In this document: one piece after another, positions 14,957-27,655 of the stretch
Layout: the number at the start of each line of letters is the position of its first letter
Numbering within the stretch: the stretch's first letter is position 1
Origin: Actinomycetes bacterium
GTDB taxonomy: Bacteria > Actinomycetota > Acidimicrobiia > Acidimicrobiales > Ilumatobacteraceae
NCBI GenBank assembly: GCA_025356335.1
Contig: JANXUF010000096.1
Span: 1 to 52,343 of the forward strand
Direction of reading: 5' to 3'
DNA length: 52,343 nt
The notes under the pieces: generated by a model
What the model was told of the DNA's origin: nothing
What the model saw: only the letters and a program-made list of their open reading frames with translations
Databases searched by the model: none
Made by a program: the position numbers and the translations under genes

Positions 14957-17671
14957 ATGAGGTCGGATGGCTTCGACGTTCCGGTGCACGGCGGACGGAC
15001 CGATCGACCCCGGCGGGCGACGGTGCCGGCCGCTGCTCAGCTGTTCGTCGGGCGTCAAGTCGAACGCAGGGCAGCCCTCGGAGCGCTCGACGACAGTCGG
15101 CTGCGTGTCGTCCTGATCTGCGGGCCCGCTGGCGTCGGAAAGTCGCGCCTTGCTCTGGAATGTCTCGATTCGCAGTCTGTCGATGCGGAGCATCGATGGA
15201 TCTGCCTTGCCAACCCGACGCTGAGTTCGGTGCCGTTCGGCGCGATTGCTCATCTGCTGCCTCCCGAGGCGGTCGCCGCTTCCAGTTCGCCGGGGGCCGG
15301 ATTGGCGATGTTCGCCGCATTCCGCCGATATTTCGGCACCGCACCGGTGCTGATCCTGGTGGACGACCTGCAGCACCTCGATGACGCCTCGGCAGGTCTA
15401 CTGATCCAGTTGATCAACGTCGCCAGCGTGCGCCTCGTGGCGACGCTGCGAGACGGTGCGACCGTACCGCTCGGTTTCGGTCCGGTCCTGCAGAGCGAGC
15501 AAGCGATGCGGATCGATCTCGGCATGCTGAACCGTGCCGAAACAGCGGAGTTGGCGCGGCAGTCGCTCGACGGTGACCTTGCGTCGAGCCTCGAAGTCGC
15601 ACTGTGGGAGTCCTCTCAGGGCAACCCGCTGTATGTACGTGAACTGATCACGGGGGCGGTCATGTCGGCCACCGTCGTCAACCGGGACGGAATATGGACG
15701 GCTGACGGTCCGCTGCCCGTCAGCCGGCGACTGTCGGACCTGCTCGGTGATCGACTGACCGATCTCAGCCGCCGCAGTCGTCATCTCGCTGAAACGCTGT
15801 CGCTGTGCGCCCCACTGGGGCTCGAGGCGATCGAACGTCAGGGGTACGGCAACGAGCTCGCAGAGCTCGAACGTACCGGCATCGCCACGTTGCGGATCGA
15901 TCGCATGCGTTGTGAGGCGAGGCTGTCCCACCCGCTCTACGGGGAGGCGCTGCGGGCGGGCCTGATCGAGACGTCGCTGCGCCAGATCCTGCGGACACAG
16001 GCTGACGACATCGAGTCGTCAGGAATGCGGCGCCGAGGCGACGAGCTCCGCGTCGTCATGTGGCGGCTCGAAGCCGGCATCGCCTCTGACCGTGGGGCCC
16101 TCGTCAGGGCGACGAACTCGGCGTCGATCGGCAAGGACCACGAGCTCACCGCCAGACTGGCGACGGCGGCCATCCGCGCCGGTGCCGGCGTCGATGTCAT
16201 CGCCCCGCTCGGTGAGGCACTGTACGAACTCGGTCGGTTCGACGAGTCGATCGCTGTGCTGGTGCCGGCGCTCGTCGCTGCTGAAAATGAGTTCGATGTC
16301 GTGCGTCTTGCTGTCGCCCTGCACCGTTCGCAGCTCTGGGGCCAGGAGGACCCTGACGCCGCGGCGTCGACGTTGGAAACGAGTCGGGGGCGAGTTCGCA
16401 TGCCGCTGCTCGACGACGCGCTCAAAGCGGCCTTGGCAAACGTGTTCGCCTTCTCCAATCGGCTCGTCGACGCGTTGCACTACGTCGAGCCGATCGACTC
16501 TCCGATCCCGGTCATCGCCACCGTCGCAGGTGTTGCCCACGTCACTGCGCTGACGCAACTCGGGCGGGTCGAGGAGGCGTTGGTCGTCGGTCGGCGGCAT
16601 CGTGAGCTGCAGGCGGGATATGGGGACCAGGCCGATCCCGTCTTCGGTGCACTGCATCTGATGACGAGCGGGTTGGCGCAGTGCGAGGCCGGTCAGATGG
16701 AAGCGGCGCATGCTGCGCTGATCGAGGCCTACGAGCAGTTGCTCCGCCATCGGGCGTTGCATGAACAGGTCTGGGCTTCGCTCGCCCTTGCGCGGTTGAC
16801 GCTCTATCGGGGGCATCTGCGCGAGGCATGGAAATGGGCGACCGAGACGCTCGCCAACGCCGAGCTGTCCGGTCTGCGCCACGGACAACGACTTGCGCTG
16901 AACACCCTCGCCGCCTGCGCTGGTCAACTGCACCTCCCCGACGAGGCTGCCAACGCGCTGGATCGCATCGAGCAACTGGACAGGGGAACTGATCGTGGTG
17001 GTGGACGCGGGTTCTTCGGTGCCGAGCTGGCGGTCGGTCGGGCGTGGGCGTGGTTCAGCAACGGCGACATCGAACGTGCGAGGGACACAGTCCGGCGAGC
17101 TGCCGACGACGTCGTCGGGCTCGGATGCGTGATCACCGAGGGTTTCCTCCGCCACGAGGCAGCGCGTCTCGGGGCAGCCGACGACCGACGAAACGAGGCA
17201 CTCCTGTCCGCAGTGCAGGGCCGATTGATCGCTGCCAGAGCGCTTCACATACGCGGCATCGCTGAGCATGACGCCGACGTTCTCGAGTTGGCGGCAGCGG
17301 CGCTCGCTGGCGTCGGATGCGACCTCGCAGCAGCAGAGGCCGCTCGGACTGCTGGCCGCCTGGTGATGGCGGGCGGCGATGCTCGGCGGGCGCGACGGTT
17401 GGACGGGATCGCCGATGGTCATGCATTGGCGTGCGCCGGGGCCAGGACCCCCGGCCTGCGGGCGATCGAACCGACGTGGCGGCTGACAGACCGTGAGGTG
17501 GATGTCCTCGACCTCGCCGCCACCGGCCTGACCAGCAAGGAAATGGCCGACAGACTGTTCGTTGCCGTCCGCACGATCGACAATCATCTGCGCAACGTCT
17601 TCGCCAAGCTCAACGTGACATCCCGCCATGAGCTTGCAGCGCTGGCCTTTTCACGAACCGCGAAACCGTGA
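14957..17671 (+). CDS. LuxR-family transcriptional regulator with AAA ATPase domain (LAL type), copy 2
   Basis: A 904-residue paralogue of the preceding gene, matching it along its whole length. Walker A is GPAGVGKSR (56-64), Walker B is VLILVDD (131-137), and shared blocks include ANPTLSSVPFGAIAHLL and LWESSQGNPLYVREL. The middle is TPR-like, and the end is a LuxR DNA-binding domain (LTDREVDVLDLAATGLTSKEMADRL). The ATG at 14957 lies 9 nt after AAAGGA (14942-14947); an earlier start at 14834 adds Arg/Ser-rich sequence unlike copy 1 and is rejected. No target genes are evident next to the pair. Confidence 0.88.
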   Translation: MRSDGFDVPVHGGRTDRPRRATVPAAAQLFVGRQVERRAALGALDDSRLRVVLICGPAGVGKSRLALECLDSQSVDAEHRWICLANPTLSSVPFGAIAHLLPPEAVAASSSPGAGLAMFAAFRRYFGTAPVLILVDDLQHLDDASAGLLIQLINVASVRLVATLRDGATVPLGFGPVLQSEQAMRIDLGMLNRAETAELARQSLDGDLASSLEVALWESSQGNPLYVRELITGAVMSATVVNRDGIWTADGPLPVSRRLSDLLGDRLTDLSRRSRHLAETLSLCAPLGLEAIERQGYGNELAELERTGIATLRIDRMRCEARLSHPLYGEALRAGLIETSLRQILRTQADDIESSGMRRRGDELRVVMWRLEAGIASDRGALVRATNSASIGKDHELTARLATAAIRAGAGVDVIAPLGEALYELGRFDESIAVLVPALVAAENEFDVVRLAVALHRSQLWGQEDPDAAASTLETSRGRVRMPLLDDALKAALANVFAFSNRLVDALHYVEPIDSPIPVIATVAGVAHVTALTQLGRVEEALVVGRRHRELQAGYGDQADPVFGALHLMTSGLAQCEAGQMEAAHAALIEAYEQLLRHRALHEQVWASLALARLTLYRGHLREAWKWATETLANAELSGLRHGQRLALNTLAACAGQLHLPDEAANALDRIEQLDRGTDRGGGRGFFGAELAVGRAWAWFSNGDIERARDTVRRAADDVVGLGCVITEGFLRHEAARLGAADDRRNEALLSAVQGRLIAARALHIRGIAEHDADVLELAAAALAGVGCDLAAAEAARTAGRLVMAGGDARRARRLDGIADGHALACAGARTPGLRAIEPTWRLTDREVDVLDLAATGLTSKEMADRLFVAVRTIDNHLRNVFAKLNVTSRHELAALAFSRTAKP

Positions 17672-17806
17672 ACCCACGGCTGGGAAAGTAGGGGACAAGT
17701 CTGTGGGCAATCGGTGCGCAACGCCGGCGGACTGTTGATGACGTGGCTGTTAACTGTGGATGAACGGAAAGTTCTGCGGATAACCCTGTGAATTCAGAAA
17801 TACCCC

Positions 17807-17835
17807 TTGACCTGCACGTTTGTTGCCCGCATACT
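17807..17835 (+). promoter_or_regulatory. Strong sigma-70-type promoter upstream of the structured region
   Basis: TTGACC (17807-17812), a 17-bp spacer and CATACT (17830-17835) predict a transcript starting near 17842. This start matches the beginning of a run of hairpins and no ORF. Confidence 0.55.
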
Positions 17836-17841
17836 GATGAC

Positions 17842-18358
17842 ATCACCACGACGAAGCGTCGCAGTGACTGGCCCGAAAGGGGCGGTTGCAGCGAAGTGGA
17901 AGCGAGGCGAAGGAGCAGTAACCAACCGAAACGGAAGGGTGTGGCGGAAGCTGCATCACTCAGGCAGTGCGGTGAAAGCTGTGCACGACGATGCTGTGGC
18001 GTAAGCGACAGGGCCGTCGTTGTGCGGTCGACGTCGGGTTGTCGAAGTCTCGGTTCGACAAAGTGAAGACGTACGCTGGATGCACGTGACGCAAGTCGTG
18101 TGTGGATGGCCGATCGGGGTGTCGGGCGCAAACCCGGTGCCACGACTCGAGCGCAAGCTCGAGAGGAGATCGACGTTCGGAGCGGAGTCGAAAAACGGAT
18201 TCTCCCGCCAGAGCTTGCTCTGACGGGAGAAAGATTGATCGAACGGAAGGCTAACCGCCCCAAGATCGCTCATCGTGGATACTGATCCGCTTGAAGCGCC
18301 CCGGATGGGAAACTCGGAAACGAGGGACCTCGACGGGGCGCTTTGCTGTTTTCCCGGG
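17842..18358 (+). ncRNA. Candidate structured non-coding RNA of about 500 nt upstream of rpoB
   Basis: No convincing protein gene lies here. The sequence has a promoter, many plus-strand hairpins and a terminator. Stems include CGACG-AAG-CGTCG (17849-17861), CCC-GAAA-GGG (17872-17881), a GTAA-capped stem near 17995-18012, TTGTCGAA/TTCGACAA (18039-18061), and CTCGAGC-GCAA-GCTCGAG (18146-18163). A 14-bp stem with one mismatch and a CTTG loop lies at 18200-18231. Several loops are GNRA tetraloops (GAAA, GGAA, GTAA, GCAA), typical of folded RNAs. I looked for RNase P (GAGGAAAGTCC), tmRNA, SRP, 6S and T-box signatures and found none. It could also be a long rpoB leader. Confidence 0.5.
18294..18354 (+). 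terminator. Terminator of the structured RNA / attenuator before rpoB
   Basis: A 10-bp stem pairs AAGCGCCCCG (18294-18303) with CGGGGCGCTT (18334-18343). Inside it is a second hairpin, CTCG-GAAA-CGAG (18313-18324). T-rich sequence (CTTTGCTGTTTTC) follows. Because rpoB lies downstream with its own promoter candidates, this could end the RNA or attenuate rpoB. Confidence 0.65.
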
Positions 18359-18505
18359 CCGCAGTCTTGGCCACGGTCACAGTCGTGTCGTTCTGGGCGG
18401 CCTGTGCGAGCGAAGTGAGCCGCCAGAGCGGCCGACAGCGGGCCCAGGTTGACGCCAAACGCCGCCAGGGAAGCTGCAGTTGGACGGCGGTCCGAGAGAG
18501 AAAGC

Positions 18506-18534
18506 TTGACTTCGGTCGTCCGAAGGCTTACCGT
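18506..18534 (+). promoter_or_regulatory. Candidate rpoB promoter 1
   Basis: TTGACT (18506-18511), a 17-bp spacer and TACCGT (18529-18534). The -35 is near consensus and the -10 is weak. It lies 176 bp before the rpoB start. Confidence 0.4.
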
Positions 18535-18587
18535 TCCCACAACTGATTGCACGTCCTGCAGAATCCGGAGATTCGGGTTCTGGTCAG

Positions 18588-18617
18588 TTGACGTTGCACA
18601 CTCGTCGGCGATAGCGT
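18588..18617 (+). promoter_or_regulatory. Candidate rpoB promoter 2
   Basis: TTGACG (18588-18593), an 18-bp spacer and TAGCGT (18612-18617), nearer to rpoB. Either or both candidates may be used. Confidence 0.35.
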
Positions 18618-18709
18618 CGTCTGTTGCCGTGCGTCTGCCTGTGTCTGTCTTTTCCAGTCATCGGGGCCTTGCCGCGCAACCACGTCCGTCCGCCTGCGAG
18701 GAGTAAGCT

Positions 18710-21700
18710 TTGGCCCAGACTCGATCGTCCCACCGCGAACGGTATTCGTTCGCAAACCTCACCGAGCCGCTCGAGCTCCCTGACCTGATCGACGTTCAGA
18801 GGTCCAGCTTCGACTGGTTCCTGAACGAAGGACTGGCAGAGACCTTCCGCGATATTTCGCCGATCAAGGATTTCTCCGAGGTGCTGCAGCTCGAGCTGGA
18901 GTTCGACCCGGACGACGAGGATCTGCGCCCACCGCCGAAATTCAGCGTCGAGGAGTGCAAAGAGAAGGACATGACCTTCTCCGCACCGATCTTCGTCCGT
19001 GCCCGGTTCATGAACCGCAACACCGGGGAAATCAAAGAGCAGACCGTCTTCATGGGCGACTTCCCGATGATGACTTCCAAGGGAACGTTCATCATCAACG
19101 GCACCGAGCGTGTCGTCGTGTCGCAGCTCGTCCGCAGCCCCGGCGTGATCTTCGAGCCTGGCGAGCGCTTCCGTCTCCGTAACCTCGCCAAGCATCAGCT
19201 CGTCAAGGGCACGGTCCACCCGTACCGTGGTGAATGGATCGAGTTCGACGTCGAGCAGAAGCCCGGCAAGGACGTCACCGCCGGCACCCGGGTCGCCCGC
19301 AAGCGCCGGCTCAGCGTTTTCACGATGCTCCGTGCTCTCGGCTACGACGACGAGCACTGCCCCGGCTTTCTCGAGCGTTTCGTCGCCCACTTCGACTTCC
19401 TCGAAGGCCAGTGGGAAAAGGACCGCCACATCGCCCCGACGCAGGACGAGTCGCTGGTGGAGATCTACAAGCGTGCCCGTCCCGGTGAGCCGCCGACGGT
19501 CGAATCCGCCCGCGCCTACTTCCGTAATGCCTTCTTCGAGAACCGTCGCTACGACCTCAGCCGCGTCGGCCGCTACAAGCTCAACCGCAAGCTGGGTTCC
19601 GAAGTCGCCAAGCTCGGCGAGATGTTCGGCCTCACCGAGGATCAGCTCGACCTGCCGGCCGCCGATCAGGACGTCCTCAGCCGCTGCGAAGTGCTGGCGA
19701 CGATCAGCTACATGCTGCACCTCGTCAAGCAGGAGCCCGGCTACCGACTCGACGACCAGGACCATTTCGCCAACCGGCGCATCCGCAGCGTCGGCGAGCT
19801 GATCCAGAACCAGGTCCGCATCGGCCTCTCCCGCATGGAGCGCGTCGTGCGTGAGCGCATGACGACCCAGGACGTCGAAGCGATCACGCCGCAGAGCCTG
19901 ATCAACATCCGTCCCGTCGTCGCGGCGATCAAGGAGTTCTTCGGAACGTCGCAGCTGTCGCAGTTCATGGACCAGGTGAACCCGTTGTCGGGCCTCACCC
20001 ACCGCCGTCGCCTCTCGGCGCTCGGACCTGGTGGCCTCAGCCGTGAACGTGCAGGCTTCGAAGTCCGCGACGTCCACTTCAGCCACTACGGCCGGATGTG
20101 CCCCATCGAAACGCCGGAAGGCCCGAACATCGGCCTCATCGGCGCGCTGTCGACATACGCCCGCGTCAACGAATTCGGCTTTATCGAGACGCCGTACCGC
20201 ATGGTCAAGCACGGCAAGGTGACCAACGAGATCCGCTACATGGCAGCCGACGAAGAAGAGGAATACGTCGTCGCCCAGGCCAACGCCCCGGTCAACGCCG
20301 ACGGCAGCTTCAAAGAGGAGCGCGTCCTCGTGCGTCGCTCGCCGCAGGCAGCCACGCTGGCGCAGCTCAAGCACATGCTCGAGGCCGAGAGCTTCTTCGG
20401 CGCGACTACCGACATCGCCTACGTCAAGCCTGACGAAGTGCAGTTGATGGACGTCTCCCCGAAGCAGATCGTCTCCGTTGCAACGGCGCTGATCCCGTTC
20501 CTCGAGCACGACGATGCCAACCGAGCGCTGATGGGTGCGAACATGCAGCGTCAGGCCGTGCCGTTGGTGCGCCCGGAAGCGCCGTATATCGGTACCGGCA
20601 TCGAAGACCGTGCAGCCCGAGATGCGGCCGACCTCATCCAGGCGCCTGAAGAGGGCGAGGTCATCGAGGTCAATGGTGACTCGATCATCGTCCAGTACAA
20701 GACGCTCGGCCGCAAGGTCTACAACCTCTCGAAGTTCCGCCGCTCCAACCAGGACACCTGCATCAACCAGCGTCCGAAGGTCAAGGAGGGCCAGCAGCTC
20801 ATCAAGGGCACGATCATCGTCGACGGTCCGTCCACCGACATGGGCGAGCTGGCGCTCGGCAAGAACCTGCTCGTCGCACTGCTGCCATGGGAGGGCTACA
20901 ACTTCGAGGACGCCATCATCCTCTCCGAGCGCCTGGTCAAGGACGACGTACTGACGTCGATCCACATCCACGAGCACGAAGTCGATGCCCGCGACACCAA
21001 GCTCGGCGCCGAAGAAATCAGCCGTGACATCCCGAACCTGTCGGACGACATCCTCCGCGACCTCGACGACCGCGGCATCATCCGCGTCGGCGCCGAAGTC
21101 GGACCCGGCGACGTGCTCGTCGGCAAGGTCACCCCGAAGGGCGAGACCGAGCTGACCCCGGAAGAGCGCCTGTTGCGGGCGATCTTCGGTGAGAAGGCCC
21201 GCGAAGTCCGCGACACCAGCCTGAAGGTGCCGCACGGCGAGAACGGCAAAGTCATCGACGTCAAGGTGTTCAGCCGCGACGACGGCGACGAGCTGCCGCC
21301 TGGCGTCAACCAGCTGGTCCGCGTCTACGTCGCCCAGAAGCGCAAGATCTCGGTCGGCGACAAGCTCGCCGGACGCCACGGCAACAAGGGCGTCATCTCC
21401 AAGATCCTCCCGCTCGAGGACATGCCGTACCTGGCCGACGGCACCGCCGTCGACATCATCCTCAACCCGCTGGGTGTCCCGAGCCGTATGAACGTCGGCC
21501 AGGTCCTCGAAGCGCACCTCGGTTACGCAGCCCGTTGGGGTTGGGACACCGGCGACTCGAAGGTCGGTCCGGACCCGATCCGCGGCACGGAGACGAAGAC
21601 GCGTGCCTACACCAGGCCGGCGACGTTCATCGCCACACCGGTGTTCGACGGCGCTCACTGGGACGAGACCGAGTCGGCAGGCAAGCACCCGACGATCAAG

Positions 21701-22315
21701 CGCATCTTCCAGCACCTCAACCCCGAGAGTGTCGATGGCGTTCGCCTGATCCAGGACGACGGCAAGACGATCCTGCGCAACGGCCGAACCGGCGAGGTCT
21801 ATGACCAGCCCGTCACCGTTGGCTACATGTACATCCTCAAGCTCGCCCACTTGGTCGACGACAAGATCCACGCCCGTTCCACCGGCCCGTACAGCATGAT
21901 CACCCAGCAGCCGTTGGGTGGGAAGGCGCAGTTCGGTGGCCAGCGCTTCGGTGAGATGGAAGTGTGGGCGCTCGAGGCCTACGGCGCCGCTTACTGCCTG
22001 CAGGAACTGCTGACGATCAAGTCCGACGACGTACTCGGCCGGGTCAAGGTCTACGAGGCCATCGTCAAGGGCGAGAACATCCCGGAGCCGGGTATCCCTG
22101 AGAGCTTCAAGGTGCTGATGAAGGAAATGCAGGCGCTGTGCCTGAACGTCGAAGTGCTGCAGGAAGACGGCAGCGAGATCGAGATGCGCGAGATCGACGA
22201 AGACGTCTATCGCACCGCTGAAGAACTCGGCATCGACATCAGCCGCCCGGAGCGCGGTACCGACGAAGACGACCGCGAGCGTGCCGCCCGGCGCGCAGAG
22301 CGCTCCTCCTTCTGA
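18710..22315 (+). CDS. rpoB: DNA-directed RNA polymerase subunit beta
   Basis: The beta subunit (1201 residues) forms one half of the polymerase active cleft. The rifampicin region (about residues 410-445, [33 protein letters not shown]) has the wild-type Asp, His and Ser at the classical resistance positions, so rifampicin sensitivity at the target is expected. The C-terminal blocks [13 protein letters not shown] and [28 protein letters not shown] are intact. The start is a TTG at 18710, 6 nt after AGGAG (18699-18703), and gives the expected MAQTRSS-type N-terminus. rpoC follows after 120 bp. Confidence 0.98.
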   Translation: MAQTRSSHRERYSFANLTEPLELPDLIDVQRSSFDWFLNEGLAETFRDISPIKDFSEVLQLELEFDPDDEDLRPPPKFSVEECKEKDMTFSAPIFVRARFMNRNTGEIKEQTVFMGDFPMMTSKGTFIINGTERVVVSQLVRSPGVIFEPGERFRLRNLAKHQLVKGTVHPYRGEWIEFDVEQKPGKDVTAGTRVARKRRLSVFTMLRALGYDDEHCPGFLERFVAHFDFLEGQWEKDRHIAPTQDESLVEIYKRARPGEPPTVESARAYFRNAFFENRRYDLSRVGRYKLNRKLGSEVAKLGEMFGLTEDQLDLPAADQDVLSRCEVLATISYMLHLVKQEPGYRLDDQDHFANRRIRSVGELIQNQVRIGLSRMERVVRERMTTQDVEAITPQSLINIRPVVAAIKEFFGTSQLSQFMDQVNPLSGLTHRRRLSALGPGGLSRERAGFEVRDVHFSHYGRMCPIETPEGPNIGLIGALSTYARVNEFGFIETPYRMVKHGKVTNEIRYMAADEEEEYVVAQANAPVNADGSFKEERVLVRRSPQAATLAQLKHMLEAESFFGATTDIAYVKPDEVQLMDVSPKQIVSVATALIPFLEHDDANRALMGANMQRQAVPLVRPEAPYIGTGIEDRAARDAADLIQAPEEGEVIEVNGDSIIVQYKTLGRKVYNLSKFRRSNQDTCINQRPKVKEGQQLIKGTIIVDGPSTDMGELALGKNLLVALLPWEGYNFEDAIILSERLVKDDVLTSIHIHEHEVDARDTKLGAEEISRDIPNLSDDILRDLDDRGIIRVGAEVGPGDVLVGKVTPKGETELTPEERLLRAIFGEKAREVRDTSLKVPHGENGKVIDVKVFSRDDGDELPPGVNQLVRVYVAQKRKISVGDKLAGRHGNKGVISKILPLEDMPYLADGTAVDIILNPLGVPSRMNVGQVLEAHLGYAARWGWDTGDSKVGPDPIRGTETKTRAYTRPATFIATPVFDGAHWDETESAGKHPTIKRIFQHLNPESVDGVRLIQDDGKTILRNGRTGEVYDQPVTVGYMYILKLAHLVDDKIHARSTGPYSMITQQPLGGKAQFGGQRFGEMEVWALEAYGAAYCLQELLTIKSDDVLGRVKVYEAIVKGENIPEPGIPESFKVLMKEMQALCLNVEVLQEDGSEIEMREIDEDVYRTAEELGIDISRPERGTDEDDRERAARRAERSSF

Positions 22316-22326
22316 GCCGACGACGC

Positions 22327-22371
22327 TTGACCAGCAGCGCTTTGACCAACGGCTCTTTGACCAACACAGCA
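22327..22371 (+). repeat. Three 15-nt tandem repeats between rpoB and rpoC
   Basis: The core TTGACCA occurs at 22327, 22342 and 22357, an exact 15-nt period, within units like CTTTGACCAACRGC. The repeats are just after the rpoB stop and outside both genes. The role is unknown. Confidence 0.6.
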
Positions 22372-22435
22372 CGACACAAGAACGACGAAGAAACACAGAT
22401 GACGCAGAGAACGACGAGAACCGGGGATATGACCG

Positions 22436-26332
<3,897 letters not shown>

Positions 26333-26451
26333 ATTTCCTCGCACGGGATCTCCGGTGCCAGGGCACCGTTGATCCGGCTCGGGAGCGTTGCCGCTCTGGT
26401 CGGGCAAGCCCTCCCGTCGCTCCTGTTGCGGCGGGTGAAACGAAGTAGTTG

Positions 26452-26480
26452 AAGAGCCGGGCCCCGGGGCCCGGCTCTTT
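26452..26480 (+). terminator. Intrinsic terminator after rpoBC
   Basis: A perfect palindrome AAGAGCCGGGCCCC/GGGGCCCGGCTCTT ends in TTT, between the rpoC stop and rpsL. The U-run is short, so termination may be partial. Confidence 0.65.
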
Positions 26481-26610
26481 CGCGTCGAGGTTGGGGGGCT
26501 GGGATCGCGCCACTAACCTTGCACAGTTCCTGTACGTCGGTATCTCCCGCCTCCGCCTTCTGGCACTGCGGGTTACACGTCGTAATTCACAAGGGTAAAA
26601 AGGAAAACGC

Positions 26611-26982
26611 ATGCCCACAATTCAGCAGCTGGTCCGTGAGGGCCGCACGTCCAAGAGCGAGAAGACCAAGACTCCCGCTCTCAAAGGTTCCCCGCAGCGC
26701 CGCGGTGTCTGCACCCGGGTGTTCACCGTCACCCCGAAGAAGCCGAACTCGGCGCTTCGCAAGGTCGCCCGTGTCCGCTTGACGAGTGGCACCGAGATCA
26801 CCGCCTACATCCCGGGCGAGGGTCACAACCTCCAGGAGCACTCCATCGTGCTCGTCCGTGGTGGCCGCGTCCGCGACCTCCCTGGCGTCCGCTACAAAGT
26901 CATCCGCGGCGCACTCGATGCCGCCGGCGTCAAGAACCGCAAGCAAGCACGCAGCCGCTATGGCGCGAAGAAAGCCAAGTGA
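26611..26982 (+). CDS. rpsL: 30S ribosomal protein S12
   Basis: S12 (123 residues) lies at the decoding centre and controls translational accuracy. The streptomycin-contact loop [17 protein letters not shown] keeps both Lys residues, and [14 protein letters not shown] is intact, so the site looks drug-sensitive. The ATG at 26611 follows an AAAAAGGAAAA site. rpsG begins 8 nt after the stop. Confidence 0.98.
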   Translation: MPTIQQLVREGRTSKSEKTKTPALKGSPQRRGVCTRVFTVTPKKPNSALRKVARVRLTSGTEITAYIPGEGHNLQEHSIVLVRGGRVRDLPGVRYKVIRGALDAAGVKNRKQARSRYGAKKAK

Positions 26983-26990
26983 GCTGAACC

Positions 26991-27461
26991 ATGCCCCGTA
27001 AAGGACCTGCCCCCCGTCGTGAGCTCGTACCGGACCCCGTGTACCGCTCGCTGCTCGTCACCCAACTCGTCAACAAGATCTTGCTCCACGGTAAGCGCTC
27101 GACCGCCGAGAGGATCGTCTATGACGCCCTCACGATGGTCGAGGAGAAGACCGGCTCCGAGCCGGTCGCCACGCTGAAGCGGGCAATGGACAACGTCAAG
27201 CCGCCGCTCGAAGTCCGCAGCCGCCGGGTCGGTGGCGCCACCTATCAGGTGCCGGTCGAGGTTCGCCCCCGCCGCGCCAACACCCTGGCCATCCGCTGGG
27301 TCGTCGGCTACTCCCGTGCCCGTCGCGAAAAGACGATGGCCCAGCGCCTCGCCAACGAACTGATGGATGCCGCCAACGGACTCGGCGCCAGCATCAAGCG
27401 TCGTGACGACCTGCAGAAGATGGCAGAGTCGAACAAGGCCTTCGCCCACTACCGCTGGTAG
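26991..27461 (+). CDS. rpsG: 30S ribosomal protein S7
   Basis: S7 (156 residues) nucleates assembly of the 30S head and contacts the E-site tRNA. It has the canonical [18 protein letters not shown] start, the [25 protein letters not shown] central block (here [12 protein letters not shown]) and the basic C-terminus NKAFAHYRW. In most bacteria fusA and tuf follow; here a terminator and an unrelated gene do. Confidence 0.98.
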   Translation: MPRKGPAPRRELVPDPVYRSLLVTQLVNKILLHGKRSTAERIVYDALTMVEEKTGSEPVATLKRAMDNVKPPLEVRSRRVGGATYQVPVEVRPRRANTLAIRWVVGYSRARREKTMAQRLANELMDAANGLGASIKRRDDLQKMAESNKAFAHYRW

Positions 27462-27502
27462 TCGAACGGCGACGCATGCCGCCGCCACATCCGAAACTGA
27501 GA

Positions 27503-27540
27503 CGAGCCCGCCGGCGACGGCGGGCTCGCCTCGTCTATCT
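27503..27540 (+). terminator. Terminator after rpsLG
   Basis: An 11-bp perfect stem pairs CGAGCCCGCCG (27503-27513) with CGGCGGGCTCG (27518-27528) across a GCGA loop. A pyrimidine-rich tail follows but no pure T-run. Confidence 0.7.
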
Positions 27541-27655
27541 GTCTGTGCAATGTCTGTCTGTCTTTCTGAGGGTGTGGGTGCCATCGGGGGGTGTTCTGGC
27601 GCTCACGTCCCACGGTGAAACAGCCCCGGCAGTCGGGGGAGACCGGCGTGAGCCG

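Noticed and set aside
17755..17783. TGTGGATGA and TGCGGATAA, similar to DnaA boxes
   Set aside because: Only two imperfect copies, with no dnaA/dnaN genes or AT-rich region nearby, so not an origin.
17788..18263. Short ORFs in the region upstream of rpoB on both strands
   Set aside because: No ribosome-binding site, no conserved character, and the sequence is explained better by RNA stems.
18584..22396. A 1270-residue open frame antisense to rpoB
   Set aside because: It is the reverse shadow of a GC-rich essential gene; its composition is not protein-like, and rpoB is certain.
27531..27584. Repeated GTCT units after rpsG
   Set aside because: Short low-complexity tail of the terminator; too degenerate to call a repeat element.
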